Assembly: GCF_016908495.1 (NCBI RefSeq)
Contig: NZ_JAFBDZ010000007.1
Coordinates: forward strand, 100,714 to 164,713
Direction of reading: 5' to 3'
Origin: Rossellomorea pakistanensis
GTDB lineage: Bacteria > Bacillota > Bacilli > Bacillales > Bacillaceae_B
DNA: 64,000 nucleotides
The notes beneath the pieces were generated by a model. The model worked only from the letters and a program-made list of their open reading frames with translations. It had not been told where the DNA came from and did not search any database. Shown piece after piece: positions 33,675 to 42,016 of this stretch (its first letter is position 1; each line of letters opens with the position of its first letter). A program made the translations under genes and the position numbers.

Positions 33675-33866
33675 CGCATAATACTGCATGCATGGCTCAT
33701 AAACTCTCGGTTTTGGCTCATAAATCCGAAGGTTACTCATAAAGTGCTGGGGTTCACTCGTAATAAGGGAGCAGGCGCACAATACTGTATACCTAACTCA
33801 TAAATTTTCGGTTGTGACGCATAAAACAAAAAAACTTGAGCATAAGTTCTGGAAATGACCCATAAA
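33675..33866. repeat. 21-bp-phased CATAAA array
   Basis: About ten units of the form CTCATAAA or close variants start at 33675, 33696, 33717, 33736, 33757, 33776, 33797, 33818, 33839 and 33859. Steps are 19 to 21 bp, mostly 21. Intervening bases vary but often include TCGGTT. It fills the gap between the CxxCGR protein and the FusB-like gene. The motif is unrelated to ATTTGTCC, yet the spacing is the same. Confidence 0.8.
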
Positions 33867-33898
33867 TTTGCTCAAGTTTATATAGCTGACACTGAACT

Positions 33899-34537
33899 TT
33901 AACCATTTAACCGCAAAATAAAATCATTTAATTTATCCAATGCCATGATATTTTGATTACATTTTTGACTATCTTGGCAAATATAGTTCCCTCGTTTAGT
34001 AAATGTATCTTTTCCTGATCCTTTTGTTTGCGAAATGAACATAGCTGTTTCCTCATGAGCATTACAGATAGCACAAATCCCTGTTTGACTTGTACTTTTT
34101 ATTGACCCTTGTAATCCTATCAGCTTATTATCGATGTCGGCCACAATATATTTCTTATTTGAACCTTTATCCGTCCAGCCCAGATATGATACTTCTTTTA
34201 AATCGATATCCTCCAATGAAGGAAGCTTCAATTTCTTTGCTTTCGGAAACAATTTTTTTATCGTTTTTTCTGATAGATCTTTAAAAGGAATAACATAAGG
34301 CTTTAATGTTGATAAGAACTCTTGAGCATCTTCTTTATCTTCCACTTTAAGGATGGGGTTTAATAATTGCATTTGCTTATCACTGAGATTAGTGAAAAAG
34401 TCCGATACTTTTTCTATCGCTAAAGATTTTAATGCCTTTAGGACATCTTGGTCGTTTACCGTTGAATGTCCATTAATTAAAATCTTCGTTTGAGCTTTAA
34501 TAAAGTTATATTGGTCACTTCTTATAAAAGGTTCCAT
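33899..34537 (-). CDS. FusB/FusC-type elongation factor G-binding protein
   Basis: A 212-residue two-domain protein. The N-terminal helical part (1-130) resembles FBP_N. The C-terminal part (131-212) has a four-cysteine zinc finger: CAIC near residue 155, then C and C in YICQDSQKC near 190. FusB-type proteins bind EF-G and free it from ribosomes stalled by fusidic acid. Chromosomal homologues are common in bacilli and listeria and do not always give high-level resistance, so resistance is possible but not certain. Confidence 0.85.
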   Translation of the reverse strand: MEPFIRSDQYNFIKAQTKILINGHSTVNDQDVLKALKSLAIEKVSDFFTNLSDKQMQLLNPILKVEDKEDAQEFLSTLKPYVIPFKDLSEKTIKKLFPKAKKLKLPSLEDIDLKEVSYLGWTDKGSNKKYIVADIDNKLIGLQGSIKSTSQTGICAICNAHEETAMFISQTKGSGKDTFTKRGNYICQDSQKCNQNIMALDKLNDFILRLNG

Positions 34538-34640
34538 TTAAATCGCTCCTCCATAAAACAAATAGCTAATTCTCCTTATACTTTAAAAGATCCGGTTAGT
34601 TTATTCAATGTAAAAAACAACTTAGAAACAAACTCAACCT

Positions 34641-34679
34641 AAAAAGCACTGAACATCCATACATGGGATGGTCAGTGCT
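34641..34679 (-). terminator. terminator of the CD3324-type gene
   Basis: On the minus strand AGCACTGA pairs with TCAGTGCT, with further pairing around CATCC/GGATG, and TTTT follows. Confidence 0.8.
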
Positions 34680-34686
34680 CTATGGT

Positions 34687-34950
34687 TTATTTGGAATACA
34701 CAATTTTTTTAATTGTTTCTACAGAAAGAAAGTATTCCTCAGCTAATTGATCAATCGTCCTGCCTTTTTTAAAGGCACTTTTTATCACTTGATTTCGGTC
34801 GTCGATCCGCTTTCTTCCTCCAGAACGTGTTCCCCACCTTTGATAACTCGTTTCTGGTTTAGGGATATAGATGGTTTCACCTTGAACATATTTTTGAATT
34901 TCTAAAATCAACTTTTCAGGTAAAATGTTGGTTGCTTTAACATATTTCAA
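34687..34950 (-). CDS. CD3324-family small HTH protein
   Basis: An 87-residue protein starting at TTG (MKYVKATNILPEKLILEI) behind AAGGGG. It has the family stretch YIPKPETSYQRWGTRSGG and a C-terminal helix-turn-helix (DQLAEEYFLSVETIKKIVY). It probably binds DNA; Mor-like activators share this region. No target is evident. Confidence 0.75.
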   Translation of the reverse strand: MKYVKATNILPEKLILEIQKYVQGETIYIPKPETSYQRWGTRSGGRKRIDDRNQVIKSAFKKGRTIDQLAEEYFLSVETIKKIVYSK

Positions 34951-35041
34951 TTCTGCCAGCCCCTTATTCTTTTTTATCAATAAAATAAGGTGCAAAGCCT
35001 AATCGAAAAGAAATGATATAAGCTACTCGGGCGATTTTATT

Positions 35042-35134
35042 TTAAATAAGAGTCCACCCCATGCAAAGTATCGCCTCTTTCATACTAGGCTTTGCATGAG
35101 ATGCTGCAGATTCTGGCAAATAGTTATTTACCAT
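35042..35134 (-). CDS. candidate 30-residue small protein
   Basis: The minus strand has GGGAGGTGG then ATG and an open frame of 30 codons (MVNNYLPESAASHAKPS, continuing to GWTLI). The ribosome site is among the strongest nearby. It overlaps an ATGCAAAG/CTTTGCAT inverted repeat. Without homologues in view it remains a candidate; it is too short for family recognition. Confidence 0.4.
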   Translation of the reverse strand: MVNNYLPESAASHAKPSMKEAILCMGWTLI

Positions 35135-35227
35135 TTCCACCACCTCCCTAAAGATTGACATTTCATATAATAGTATAAAATATATTATGCTTTATTTCAT
35201 CCTGTTGCTTTTGGAATAACTTTTTTC

Positions 35228-35278
35228 AAAAAAAATCACACCAAAGAGATGTCTACGTTAACGTCTCTAAGGTGTGAT
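35228..35278 (-). terminator. terminator of the chloramphenicol acetyltransferase gene
   Basis: On the minus strand ATCACACC and GGTGTGAT form the outer stem, AGAGACGT and its partner the inner stem, followed by eight Ts. Confidence 0.88.
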
Positions 35279-35326
35279 GTATCATCGATCTTTTATTACC
35301 TAATCTAGATCAACCCTTATATCCTA

Positions 35327-35989
35327 TCATATCGGGTTAGTAAGCCAGTCCTCGTAATTATCGGCTAAGCTTTGTACCCCATTGATAAAGTTACTGGCAT
35401 GATATCCATCACAAACCGCGTGGTGTACTTGTAATGAAATAGGCAACAAGGTTTGACCTGCTTGTTTAAAATATTTTCCTCCAGTGATGATGGGTAATAA
35501 ATAGTTCCCATCATTATAAATGTTGAGATTAAACCCTGTGAAATGAACCCAAGGGATGCTGGAGATAGGAAAAGTATTCTTTGGTTCATTGTCTTTTGTA
35601 AAGAATCCTTTTACATCACCGTATTGTTTCATATCCTCTTGATAGTTTTCATAAAAAAGATGAAAATCATTTGAAAACTCAGTCCAGATGTTTGAAAATG
35701 TTTGATCATCCTTGTGGAAGATGGTAAAACTAGGGGTCATCGCTTCCCAATAACCTAGTTTCCCTTCTTCATTGAAGCATGTTCTAAATTCTATTTGTGA
35801 ATTGACTGTCCTTGTCACCAGATAGATAAAAGCAGGATATAGCTTAATATCCCTATCTCGGAGCGTCTCTAATAAAGCTGTAATATCAATATTGGCTGTT
35901 ATACTAAACGTACACGTAACTTGGTTTAAATAATGTTCAAAATAAGGTTTTCTATTCCAATTATTAAGTTCAATTAAATTAAATTTCAT
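35327..35989 (-). CDS. cat: type A chloramphenicol O-acetyltransferase
   Basis: A 220-residue CAT that transfers an acetyl group from acetyl-CoA to chloramphenicol. It starts MKFNLIELNNWNRKPYFEHY and has TCTFSITANIDIT near residue 25. The active-site motif QVHHAVCDGYH is near residue 187, with the catalytic His and the structural Asp intact. Length matches trimeric type A enzymes. The ribosome site is buried in a 14-bp stem preceded by a short leader peptide. Expression is therefore probably induced by chloramphenicol through translational attenuation. Confidence 0.95.
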   Translation of the reverse strand: MKFNLIELNNWNRKPYFEHYLNQVTCTFSITANIDITALLETLRDRDIKLYPAFIYLVTRTVNSQIEFRTCFNEEGKLGYWEAMTPSFTIFHKDDQTFSNIWTEFSNDFHLFYENYQEDMKQYGDVKGFFTKDNEPKNTFPISSIPWVHFTGFNLNIYNDGNYLLPIITGGKYFKQAGQTLLPISLQVHHAVCDGYHASNFINGVQSLADNYEDWLTNPI

Positions 35990-35993
35990 TTTA

Positions 35994-36035
35994 TAGCCTC
36001 CTAAAATGATGATTCCTCAATATTTTAGGAGGCTA
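35994..36035 (-). promoter_or_regulatory. translational attenuator stem of cat
   Basis: A 14-bp perfect stem formed by TAGCCTCCTAAAAT and ATTTTAGGAGGCTA hides the AGGAGG of cat. The stop codon of the leader peptide is the first codon of the stem, so a ribosome stalled on the leader would open it. This is the arrangement known for cat-86 and pC194 cat. Confidence 0.9.
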
Positions 36036-36053
36036 CTTATCTGCCTTTACCAA
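36033..36053 (-). CDS. cat leader peptide MVKADK
   Basis: Six sense codons (TTG GTA AAG GCA GAT AAG) and TAG behind GAGGTGAGGG. The cat-86 leader begins MVKTD, the pentapeptide known to inhibit peptidyl transferase and to set the chloramphenicol stall. This one differs only by Ala for Thr at position 4. It ends exactly at the base of the attenuator stem. Confidence 0.88.
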   Translation of the reverse strand: MVKADK

Positions 36054-36131
36054 AACCCTCACCTCAAAGTTTAATAACTTTTCCTTACTATTAATATAGA
36101 TTAATGGAAGTTCTTATTCAAACTGGATTAA

Positions 36132-36575
36132 TTAAAAATCATGTACCGTTACACAAAGTTGTATAACAACCCCAAACGGATCTCTTATAATCCCATATCC
36201 CGGACTAAACGAATTTCTTTCGAATGGTACTAGCACTGTAACCTTCTCATGTTGAACAAGAGATTCATAAAGCTTATGAATTGAATTCTTATCCTTAGAT
36301 TGAATACATAATGAAGAGCTATTGCCTAATTGCCAGGGTTTCGAATGGTCCATTTCCTCTTCAGCAATCATGAGTTTATTCACACCAATTTCCAAAACCG
36401 AATGGGTAATATATTCTTCTTGCCCTTCCTTATATTGAAAATGAGGATTCATTTCCTTCATTTCTTTATAATTTTTCTTAAAAAGAACTTTAGCACCTAA
36501 ATACTTTTCATAAAATGTAATAGCCGCTGCAGCATGGCCATTCATTGATAAAAACGGGATGACTTCCATATTCAT
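36132..36575 (-). CDS. VOC-family (glyoxalase/PhnB-like) protein
   Basis: A 147-residue VOC protein of the PhnB type, beginning MNMEVIPFLSMNGHAAAAI with the typical FYEKYLGAKVLFK near residue 20. It ends with GYGIIRDPFGVVIQL. The start is set by GAAGGAGG; an upstream Met lacks one. PhnB-like proteins have unassigned activities; a resistance role is not supported. It is divergent from a WYL regulator. Confidence 0.82.
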   Translation of the reverse strand: MNMEVIPFLSMNGHAAAAITFYEKYLGAKVLFKKNYKEMKEMNPHFQYKEGQEEYITHSVLEIGVNKLMIAEEEMDHSKPWQLGNSSSLCIQSKDKNSIHKLYESLVQHEKVTVLVPFERNSFSPGYGIIRDPFGVVIQLCVTVHDF

Positions 36576-36662
36576 TTTATTGCCTCCTTCTTCATTATCG
36601 ATTACACTTACGAGTATAGTTATTAAAGGTGACAAATTAAGGCACCATTGAGAGGTGTTTTT

Positions 36663-37601
36663 ATGAAAAAATCAGAACGTATCAATCAAATGCTGCGCTT
36701 TATCAATCAAAAACAACATTTTACCCTTAAAGACTTAATGGCTGAATTTCAAGTTTCAAAAAGAACGGCATTAAGAGACATCGCTTCTTTAGAGGAAATC
36801 GGAGCACCAATATATGCAGAATACGGACGATATGGGGGTTATCGTTTACTTAATCAAATACAGCTTCCCCCGATTTCATTTAACAGTCAAGAAATTCATG
36901 CCCTTTACTTTGCCATGCAAGCACTTCGAAGCTTTACCAATTTACCTTTTCAAGTTTCCTTTCGTTCCATCCATGAAAAATTTATCAACGAATTATCAGA
37001 AATCCAAAAACAAGATTTAGAGAGAATTCGAAATCGAGTATCCTTTCGACATACAGAGCAAATCAAAGAAAGTAAGCATTTAGAAACGTTATTAATGGCA
37101 GCTGTAAAAAATATCATCATAAAAATTACTTATCAAAAAGGCCACCAAAGAAGGTCTCGCACTATTCACCCTATCGCTATATACTCAATGAAAGGCTATT
37201 GGTATTGTCAGGCTTATGATATGTGCAAAAAAGCTTACCGAGTTTTCCGTTGTGATCGGATACTATCAGCTGAACTTACGGATATCCAACCATTAGTGGA
37301 ACTAAGTGAAATGACGATTCAAAATGTCCATTCCTTTTGGAAGCCATCTGAAAAAGCCGTTCCATTTAAATGTCACATTAGTCAAGCAGGGATTGAGAAA
37401 TTTCAACAGGAGCATTACCCATCTATGAGGTTAATCAATGAGACCGAACAGACGTATTTGGTTGGATCGTATGAACCAAATGAACTTGATTTTATTGTTA
37501 AGTATCTTGCTGGCTTTGGAAAATCCATTAAAATTATAGAACCTGTTCTTCTGAAAGAAAGCCTAAGAGAGTACTATCGAGATATGATGGAAAATATTTG
37601 A
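36663..37601 (+). CDS. WYL-domain regulator (YafY/DeoR-type HTH)
   Basis: A 312-residue regulator. The N-terminal helix-turn-helix reads FTLKDLMAEFQVSKRTALRD and then YGGYRLL. A WYL domain begins near residue 140 (ITYQKGHQRRSRTIHPIAIY, then GYWYCQAYD) and a C-terminal WCX-like part follows. Such proteins sense nucleic-acid-like or small ligands. RBS GAGAGGTG lies before the ATG. It is divergent from the VOC gene and may control it. Confidence 0.87.
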   Translation: MKKSERINQMLRFINQKQHFTLKDLMAEFQVSKRTALRDIASLEEIGAPIYAEYGRYGGYRLLNQIQLPPISFNSQEIHALYFAMQALRSFTNLPFQVSFRSIHEKFINELSEIQKQDLERIRNRVSFRHTEQIKESKHLETLLMAAVKNIIIKITYQKGHQRRSRTIHPIAIYSMKGYWYCQAYDMCKKAYRVFRCDRILSAELTDIQPLVELSEMTIQNVHSFWKPSEKAVPFKCHISQAGIEKFQQEHYPSMRLINETEQTYLVGSYEPNELDFIVKYLAGFGKSIKIIEPVLLKESLREYYRDMMENI

Positions 37602-37715
37602 AATATATCTCTCCTGAAAACTATTATGTAAAGTCTGTTTAATGTTAAACGGGAATCGGCCTTCCCATCGAGGCATTGATCTATTTAAACTATGATTAAA
37701 AAGGAGAATGCGAAT

Positions 37716-38144
37716 ATGGAAGGAAATCCAGATGATATTCAACTCGTTAACCAGCTAGACAGGACAAAAACGGATGCCTGGGAGGAATTACGCTCTATAG
37801 CGAAAGAGCTGACAACTGAGGATCGAAATATAAAATGGACTGGTAGTGGGCGCCTACCTGATGGAACATATCGGTTAAGCTATCCCGCTTATAGTGAGCG
37901 AGTACGAAATGCTACAAAGCTATTATCTACTGTTGGCGCTGTGACTCCTCTGTACTACTGGATGGAACACGGGCTACCAGACTATTCATCAGCTAGTGAG
38001 TTAAGTGTCGCTGATGCAATTCGCACGGCTACTTTTGTCGTGCGTGGTGAGCGGTTTAGCGACGGAACCATTGCTTATGCAGCCGAGGAAGGTTTGCTAG
38101 ACGCTATTTTGAATATCTTGATTAAATGGTATGAAATGGAATGA
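37716..38144 (+). CDS. DUF6508-like protein
   Basis: A 142-residue soluble protein starting MEGNPDDIQL behind AAGGAG. It contains KWTGSGRLPDGTYRLSYPAY and a middle helix VTPLYYWMEHGLPDY, ending ILNILIKWYEME. I associate this with DUF6508, common on mobile or accessory DNA and of unknown function. No catalytic residues are obvious. Confidence 0.6.
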   Translation: MEGNPDDIQLVNQLDRTKTDAWEELRSIAKELTTEDRNIKWTGSGRLPDGTYRLSYPAYSERVRNATKLLSTVGAVTPLYYWMEHGLPDYSSASELSVADAIRTATFVVRGERFSDGTIAYAAEEGLLDAILNILIKWYEME

Positions 38145-38314
38145 AATTATAGATTGCTATATACGTGGTAAATCCAATGGCCGCTGTGGCGAGAATAGGT
38201 TTAATAACACAGAAATTTTTCCTATTGGTTATTTAATAGATGAGTTTAGTACTGAGAATTATGCTTGAATAGGTTGATTATCATTATAAGAAATAGTAAT
38301 CCCATAATAACCTT

Positions 38315-38362
38315 AAAGGATCATACCTATTCGACAGGTAAATAAAATAGGTATGATCCTTT
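38315..38362. terminator. bidirectional terminator after the DUF6508-like gene
   Basis: A 17-bp perfect stem AAAGGATCATACCTATT/AATAGGTATGATCCTTT with a 14-base loop. A- and T-rich flanks serve both directions. The 170 bases between the stop and this stem hold nothing I can assign. Confidence 0.85.
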
Positions 38363-38465
38363 TATATCTTTTCGATAGCCTCCTCGATTTTATAATGAAT
38401 AAATTCACTTCGTGGTTAACTGCTTATTCCTTTCTTTTTCACTCTTCCGAACCCTTACACCTCAT

Positions 38466-38524
38466 TTGACAATCCATTTCATAGTGTTAAAATATGAATG
38501 TATTCATAAATGAATGCGTTCATA
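38466..38524 (+). promoter_or_regulatory. tetR-type promoter with overlapping 32-bp operator
   Basis: TTGACA, a 16-base spacer and TAAAAT form the promoter. A nearly perfect 32-bp palindrome made of ATGAATG/CATTCAT-type blocks begins at the last base of the -10 (38493) and ends at 38524. Autorepression by the TetR protein encoded next is the natural reading. Confidence 0.75.
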
Positions 38525-38545
38525 TTTTTATGGAGGCGAATAACA

Positions 38546-39160
38546 TTGGCAGGTTTACGTGAGGAAAAGAAGCTCCAGACACAAGCACGAATAATGGAGT
38601 CAGCAAAAAAGGTGTTTATGGAAAAAGGCTTTCAAAAAGCTTCAATGGCGGAGATTGCAAAGAATGCTGAGGTCGGTGCAGGAACCATCTATAATTATTT
38701 TCCTTCAAAAGGATCCTTACTTCTCATTATTTTTTCAAAAGAATTTGAGCAAATGCAAAAGTACAATGCCGCTAAACTGACTGAACCATCAGATGGGGAC
38801 CTAGTTGATATGATCATTGAAGTATTGAAACAGCTCACCTCTTTTTTCAATCATTATTCCAAAGCATTTTGGCGGGAAATTTTCCATGTTATGACGGAGG
38901 AAGTAGAAGAAAGCATCGATCTGCGACGTAAGTTATTTGGTCTTGATGAGGACATGATGATATGGTTCAAAGAATTGATTAATAAGCATTCGGAATGTTT
39001 TCTAATTCCAATTCATCCTGAGGATGCTGCATATGCGCTATATAGTATCACCATAACAGACACCATGCTCTATATTTATGACGAGAACATGACCTATGAG
39101 AAATTTTTAGAACAGATCACCAGACATGTAACATTTTTATTTGCTGGAAAACTCAAATAG
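38546..39160 (+). CDS. TetR-family transcriptional regulator
   Basis: A 204-residue repressor starting at TTG (MAGLREEKKLQTQARIMESA) behind GGAGGCG. The helix-turn-helix is SMAEIAKNAEVGAGTIYNYF with PSKGSLL. The C-terminal ligand domain is variable, as usual. It is upstream of and codirectional with the FAD monooxygenase gene, about 110 bases apart, so that gene is the likely target. A hairpin CCCTACA/TGTAGGG lies between them. Confidence 0.87.
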   Translation: MAGLREEKKLQTQARIMESAKKVFMEKGFQKASMAEIAKNAEVGAGTIYNYFPSKGSLLLIIFSKEFEQMQKYNAAKLTEPSDGDLVDMIIEVLKQLTSFFNHYSKAFWREIFHVMTEEVEESIDLRRKLFGLDEDMMIWFKELINKHSECFLIPIHPEDAAYALYSITITDTMLYIYDENMTYEKFLEQITRHVTFLFAGKLK

Positions 39161-39269
39161 ACAAATGCAGAAATAATAAACCCTACACAAATATTAATTG
39201 TAGGGGGTTGTCTAAGCGAATTGAAGCACAAAGGTGGTCAAAATAATAGAAATGAAGTGGAGGGGTAAC

Positions 39270-40502
39270 ATGCTGAAAGCAACAACTATCCACCAACAAT
39301 ACGAGCAAGCCCGTAAAGATAATATTAGGATACTGATCATCGGTGCGGGGGTTGCAGGTATCACGGCTGCACAGATGCTTCGCCGCGATGGTCAGCATCC
39401 AGTACTAATCGAACGGAATAAGGATGAGGGCCATCCCGGCTATATGTTGGCATTGATGCCAATGGTAGATCAGGCACTCGAAGACCTGGGTGTTCGTGAA
39501 CACTATCGACAGAACAGTATCCCACTTAACCGGTACGGGTTCCATGCCCATACTGGACGGATGTTGCGCATTGACTCGATGTCTAGCATTCTAGATCGCT
39601 ACGGAGACTATCGAGGGATTGCGCGTGGCAAGCTAATTGAGACCCTTACATCCACTGGTTGTAATGTCAGTTTCAATACGACAGTCACCGGTCTAGATGA
39701 GTCCTCGGGCGGGACCACTGTGACTTTCGATTCAGCTGGCGAGACGTGTCAACTCGAGTTTGATCTTGTCATCATTGCTGACGGCATCCACTCGACCACT
39801 CGTAACCTGGTCCTTGGAGGCTCCAAGGTTGACGTGGTGGATACCAAATGGGGTGGCTGGGTCGTTTGGGCTCCCGAAGATATTCATATGGATCTAGGCG
39901 AGGAACTCTGGGGTGCCGGCTTCTTCCTCGGCATTTACCCAGTTAAAGGAGAACTCGGTGTCTTCCTTGGCGGATCCCGTGTAGATACTAAAGTAGGACC
40001 GAACGCTTTCGTTGAGGACATACGTCGTAAGCTTACCTCGACCAGTCCACGACTGGACAGCACCTTGAAAGCCATCACCAGTGACCCTGAACCCTACTAC
40101 TGGTCACTTAAGGACTGCCGGACCCCCACATGGGCTATCGGACGCACTGTATTACTTGGTGACGCCGCCGCAGGATTCTTACCAACGGCAGGCATAGGTG
40201 CCGGAATGGCGATGGAATCGGCATGGGTACTCACTCGTATCCTGCGTCACGCACAGCGGGACACTGTCGTCTCGCTACTGCAAGCTTATGAGAAGGCTCA
40301 ACGTCCCCGGGTCGAGGCCGCCCAGAACACCTCCCGTCGACTGGCTGGACTCATGTTCCACCGGAGCCGCCCCCTTGCTGTACTTCGCGATGTTATGATG
40401 AGAATCGTCAGCGTTGAGACGGCCATCAAACCAATTCAGAAACTTTTAGCTAATCAGCCTAACCCTGATCATGTCGCAAAGGATGCACTTAAGCGGATGT
40501 GA
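39270..40502 (+). CDS. class A FAD-dependent monooxygenase
   Basis: A 410-residue flavoprotein. The FAD dinucleotide fold is RILIIGAGVAGITAAQMLRR near residue 20. The DG motif is LVIIADGIHSTTR near 170, and the second FAD motif is VLLGDAAAGFLPTAGIGAG near 295. It resembles hydroxylases that modify aromatic or drug molecules; the fold includes tetracycline and rifampicin destructases, but the substrate is not evident. The coding sequence is clearly GC-richer than its flanks, suggesting recent transfer. RBS GGAGGGG precedes the ATG. Confidence 0.85.
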   Translation: MLKATTIHQQYEQARKDNIRILIIGAGVAGITAAQMLRRDGQHPVLIERNKDEGHPGYMLALMPMVDQALEDLGVREHYRQNSIPLNRYGFHAHTGRMLRIDSMSSILDRYGDYRGIARGKLIETLTSTGCNVSFNTTVTGLDESSGGTTVTFDSAGETCQLEFDLVIIADGIHSTTRNLVLGGSKVDVVDTKWGGWVVWAPEDIHMDLGEELWGAGFFLGIYPVKGELGVFLGGSRVDTKVGPNAFVEDIRRKLTSTSPRLDSTLKAITSDPEPYYWSLKDCRTPTWAIGRTVLLGDAAAGFLPTAGIGAGMAMESAWVLTRILRHAQRDTVVSLLQAYEKAQRPRVEAAQNTSRRLAGLMFHRSRPLAVLRDVMMRIVSVETAIKPIQKLLANQPNPDHVAKDALKRM

Positions 40503-40600
40503 TGATACAGCTAAAGGAGTTTACAAAGTAAGCAAAGGGATTATGTGCTTGCCGAGGTGGGTGTTATTCTTGGTTTTTATAAAATCAGAAGTACACGCTA

Positions 40601-41845
40601 CTAATCCATTTCTAAATAGCTTACCTCAGCAAGCATTTTCTTTTTAGCGAGAGCCAATGCCTTTTCGTTTTGTTCGGATTTTATGTAATACCGAAATAGC
40701 TTAACCTCATAATGTTGGATTAAAACCTCGTTTCCAGTCTTATTGAAATGAGGAAGTACCTCATTTTCAACATACTCATAATAGGCATCTTCCTTCCCTT
40801 TCAATAATAATACATGTAGGTTAAATAATAGAGAAATTGAGTCATTTCGTTTTTTGGCAATTTGTAGTCCGCTTTTGGCATTGGACAATAGGCTTTCTTT
40901 CGATTTTAAATTTCCTTTATAACAAATCGAAATATATAAATCTAACATGATTAAATAATAGAAAGACTCTTCTGTCATTAAGGTCAAGCCTGCCTCAACA
41001 TAATCTTTTGCTTCTTCATAATGTTTTCTTCTATAAAGCTCTTGCCCGAAATTATAATAAAGCTTGGTTAATCGATCTACAGATTGAATCTTTTTAGCCG
41101 ATTGAATTAAGTTAGAATAATAGTAACGAGTCGCTTCTAGGCTATATTGTGATTGGGCATTCAGTTTAAGGATGATCAGCGTTTCTGTATCTAGTATCCG
41201 AGTAAAATTTAATGTTTCTTGAAAATAACGTAGAGCTTTCTGAGCATAGTAGAAAGCTAAAATGTTGTCATAGACAGCATGATAGGAAATAGCCAAATGG
41301 TAGTAATATTCTTCGCTAGAGTAACTAGAATCAATTTCCTTTAGGACTTCAATGGATTTTTTGTAGCTCCCGTTACTGAAATAATAGATTCCCTTAACAT
41401 GCCTAAAAAGGTTTCTCTCATACGGGGAGAAATTGATACCTAGTTTATTAATCTTTTCTACTATTTGTTGACATTTTTCAATTTCATAATGAACGAGATA
41501 ATGACGGGCTAAAAGAAGTGAATATTGTACATGAAAGTCAGGAATTTCCTTTAATTCGTTATCATCTAGTGCTGCTTTTTTTTCATTCATAGCTTCAGTA
41601 TCTAACATCACAATTGCCTGTTTCCATTCTTGAAATTCACTTTCAAGGCTTTTGAAATTCCTTACTTCATCTTGAATATTTATATTTAATTTTTTAGAAA
41701 GAATGGTCGTAATCTCTTTTGAATATTCTGTTAAGCCACGCTCAATTTTACTTAAATGCGTGACTGAACAAACCCCTTCTGCAAGCTGTTGCTGTGTGTA
41801 TCCCTTTTTTTCTCTGTAATATTTTAAAATTCTCCCCTCGATCAT
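40601..41845 (-). CDS. HTH-TPR transcriptional regulator (RRNPP-like), paralogue 2
   Basis: A 414-residue protein that aligns along its length with the regulator at 16.2 kb. The shared N-terminus is MIEGRILKYYREKKGYTQQQ, with CSVTHLSKIERG in the recognition region. Tetratricopeptide-like helices follow, such as YYNFGQELYRRKHYEEAKDY near residue 268. RBS GGGGGG precedes ATG. It stands alone between a monooxygenase gene and a DUF2087 gene. No cognate signalling-peptide gene is visible on either side, so its input is unknown. Confidence 0.78.
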   Translation of the reverse strand: MIEGRILKYYREKKGYTQQQLAEGVCSVTHLSKIERGLTEYSKEITTILSKKLNINIQDEVRNFKSLESEFQEWKQAIVMLDTEAMNEKKAALDDNELKEIPDFHVQYSLLLARHYLVHYEIEKCQQIVEKINKLGINFSPYERNLFRHVKGIYYFSNGSYKKSIEVLKEIDSSYSSEEYYYHLAISYHAVYDNILAFYYAQKALRYFQETLNFTRILDTETLIILKLNAQSQYSLEATRYYYSNLIQSAKKIQSVDRLTKLYYNFGQELYRRKHYEEAKDYVEAGLTLMTEESFYYLIMLDLYISICYKGNLKSKESLLSNAKSGLQIAKKRNDSISLLFNLHVLLLKGKEDAYYEYVENEVLPHFNKTGNEVLIQHYEVKLFRYYIKSEQNEKALALAKKKMLAEVSYLEMD

Positions 41846-42016
41846 CTAAGTCCCCCCCTACTGATAGTATAAAGACCAATGACAAAGTTTGGAATAGTCT
41901 ATAGGAGAGTGTTGTCTACTATTTTTGCAAAACCCCAATAAAAGTAGTTGAACTATTAAATTAAGAAAAATCCACTTTTTTATTAGAAATTCCATATAAC
42001 TAACAACATTTGAATT

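Noticed and set aside
33594..33782. Minus-strand frame across the CATAAA array
   Set aside because: A by-product of the 21-bp period; no translation signals.
33675..33866. CRISPR array
   Set aside because: Repeats are only 6-8 bases, spacers about 13 bases, and no cas gene is nearby. The pattern is not that of a CRISPR.
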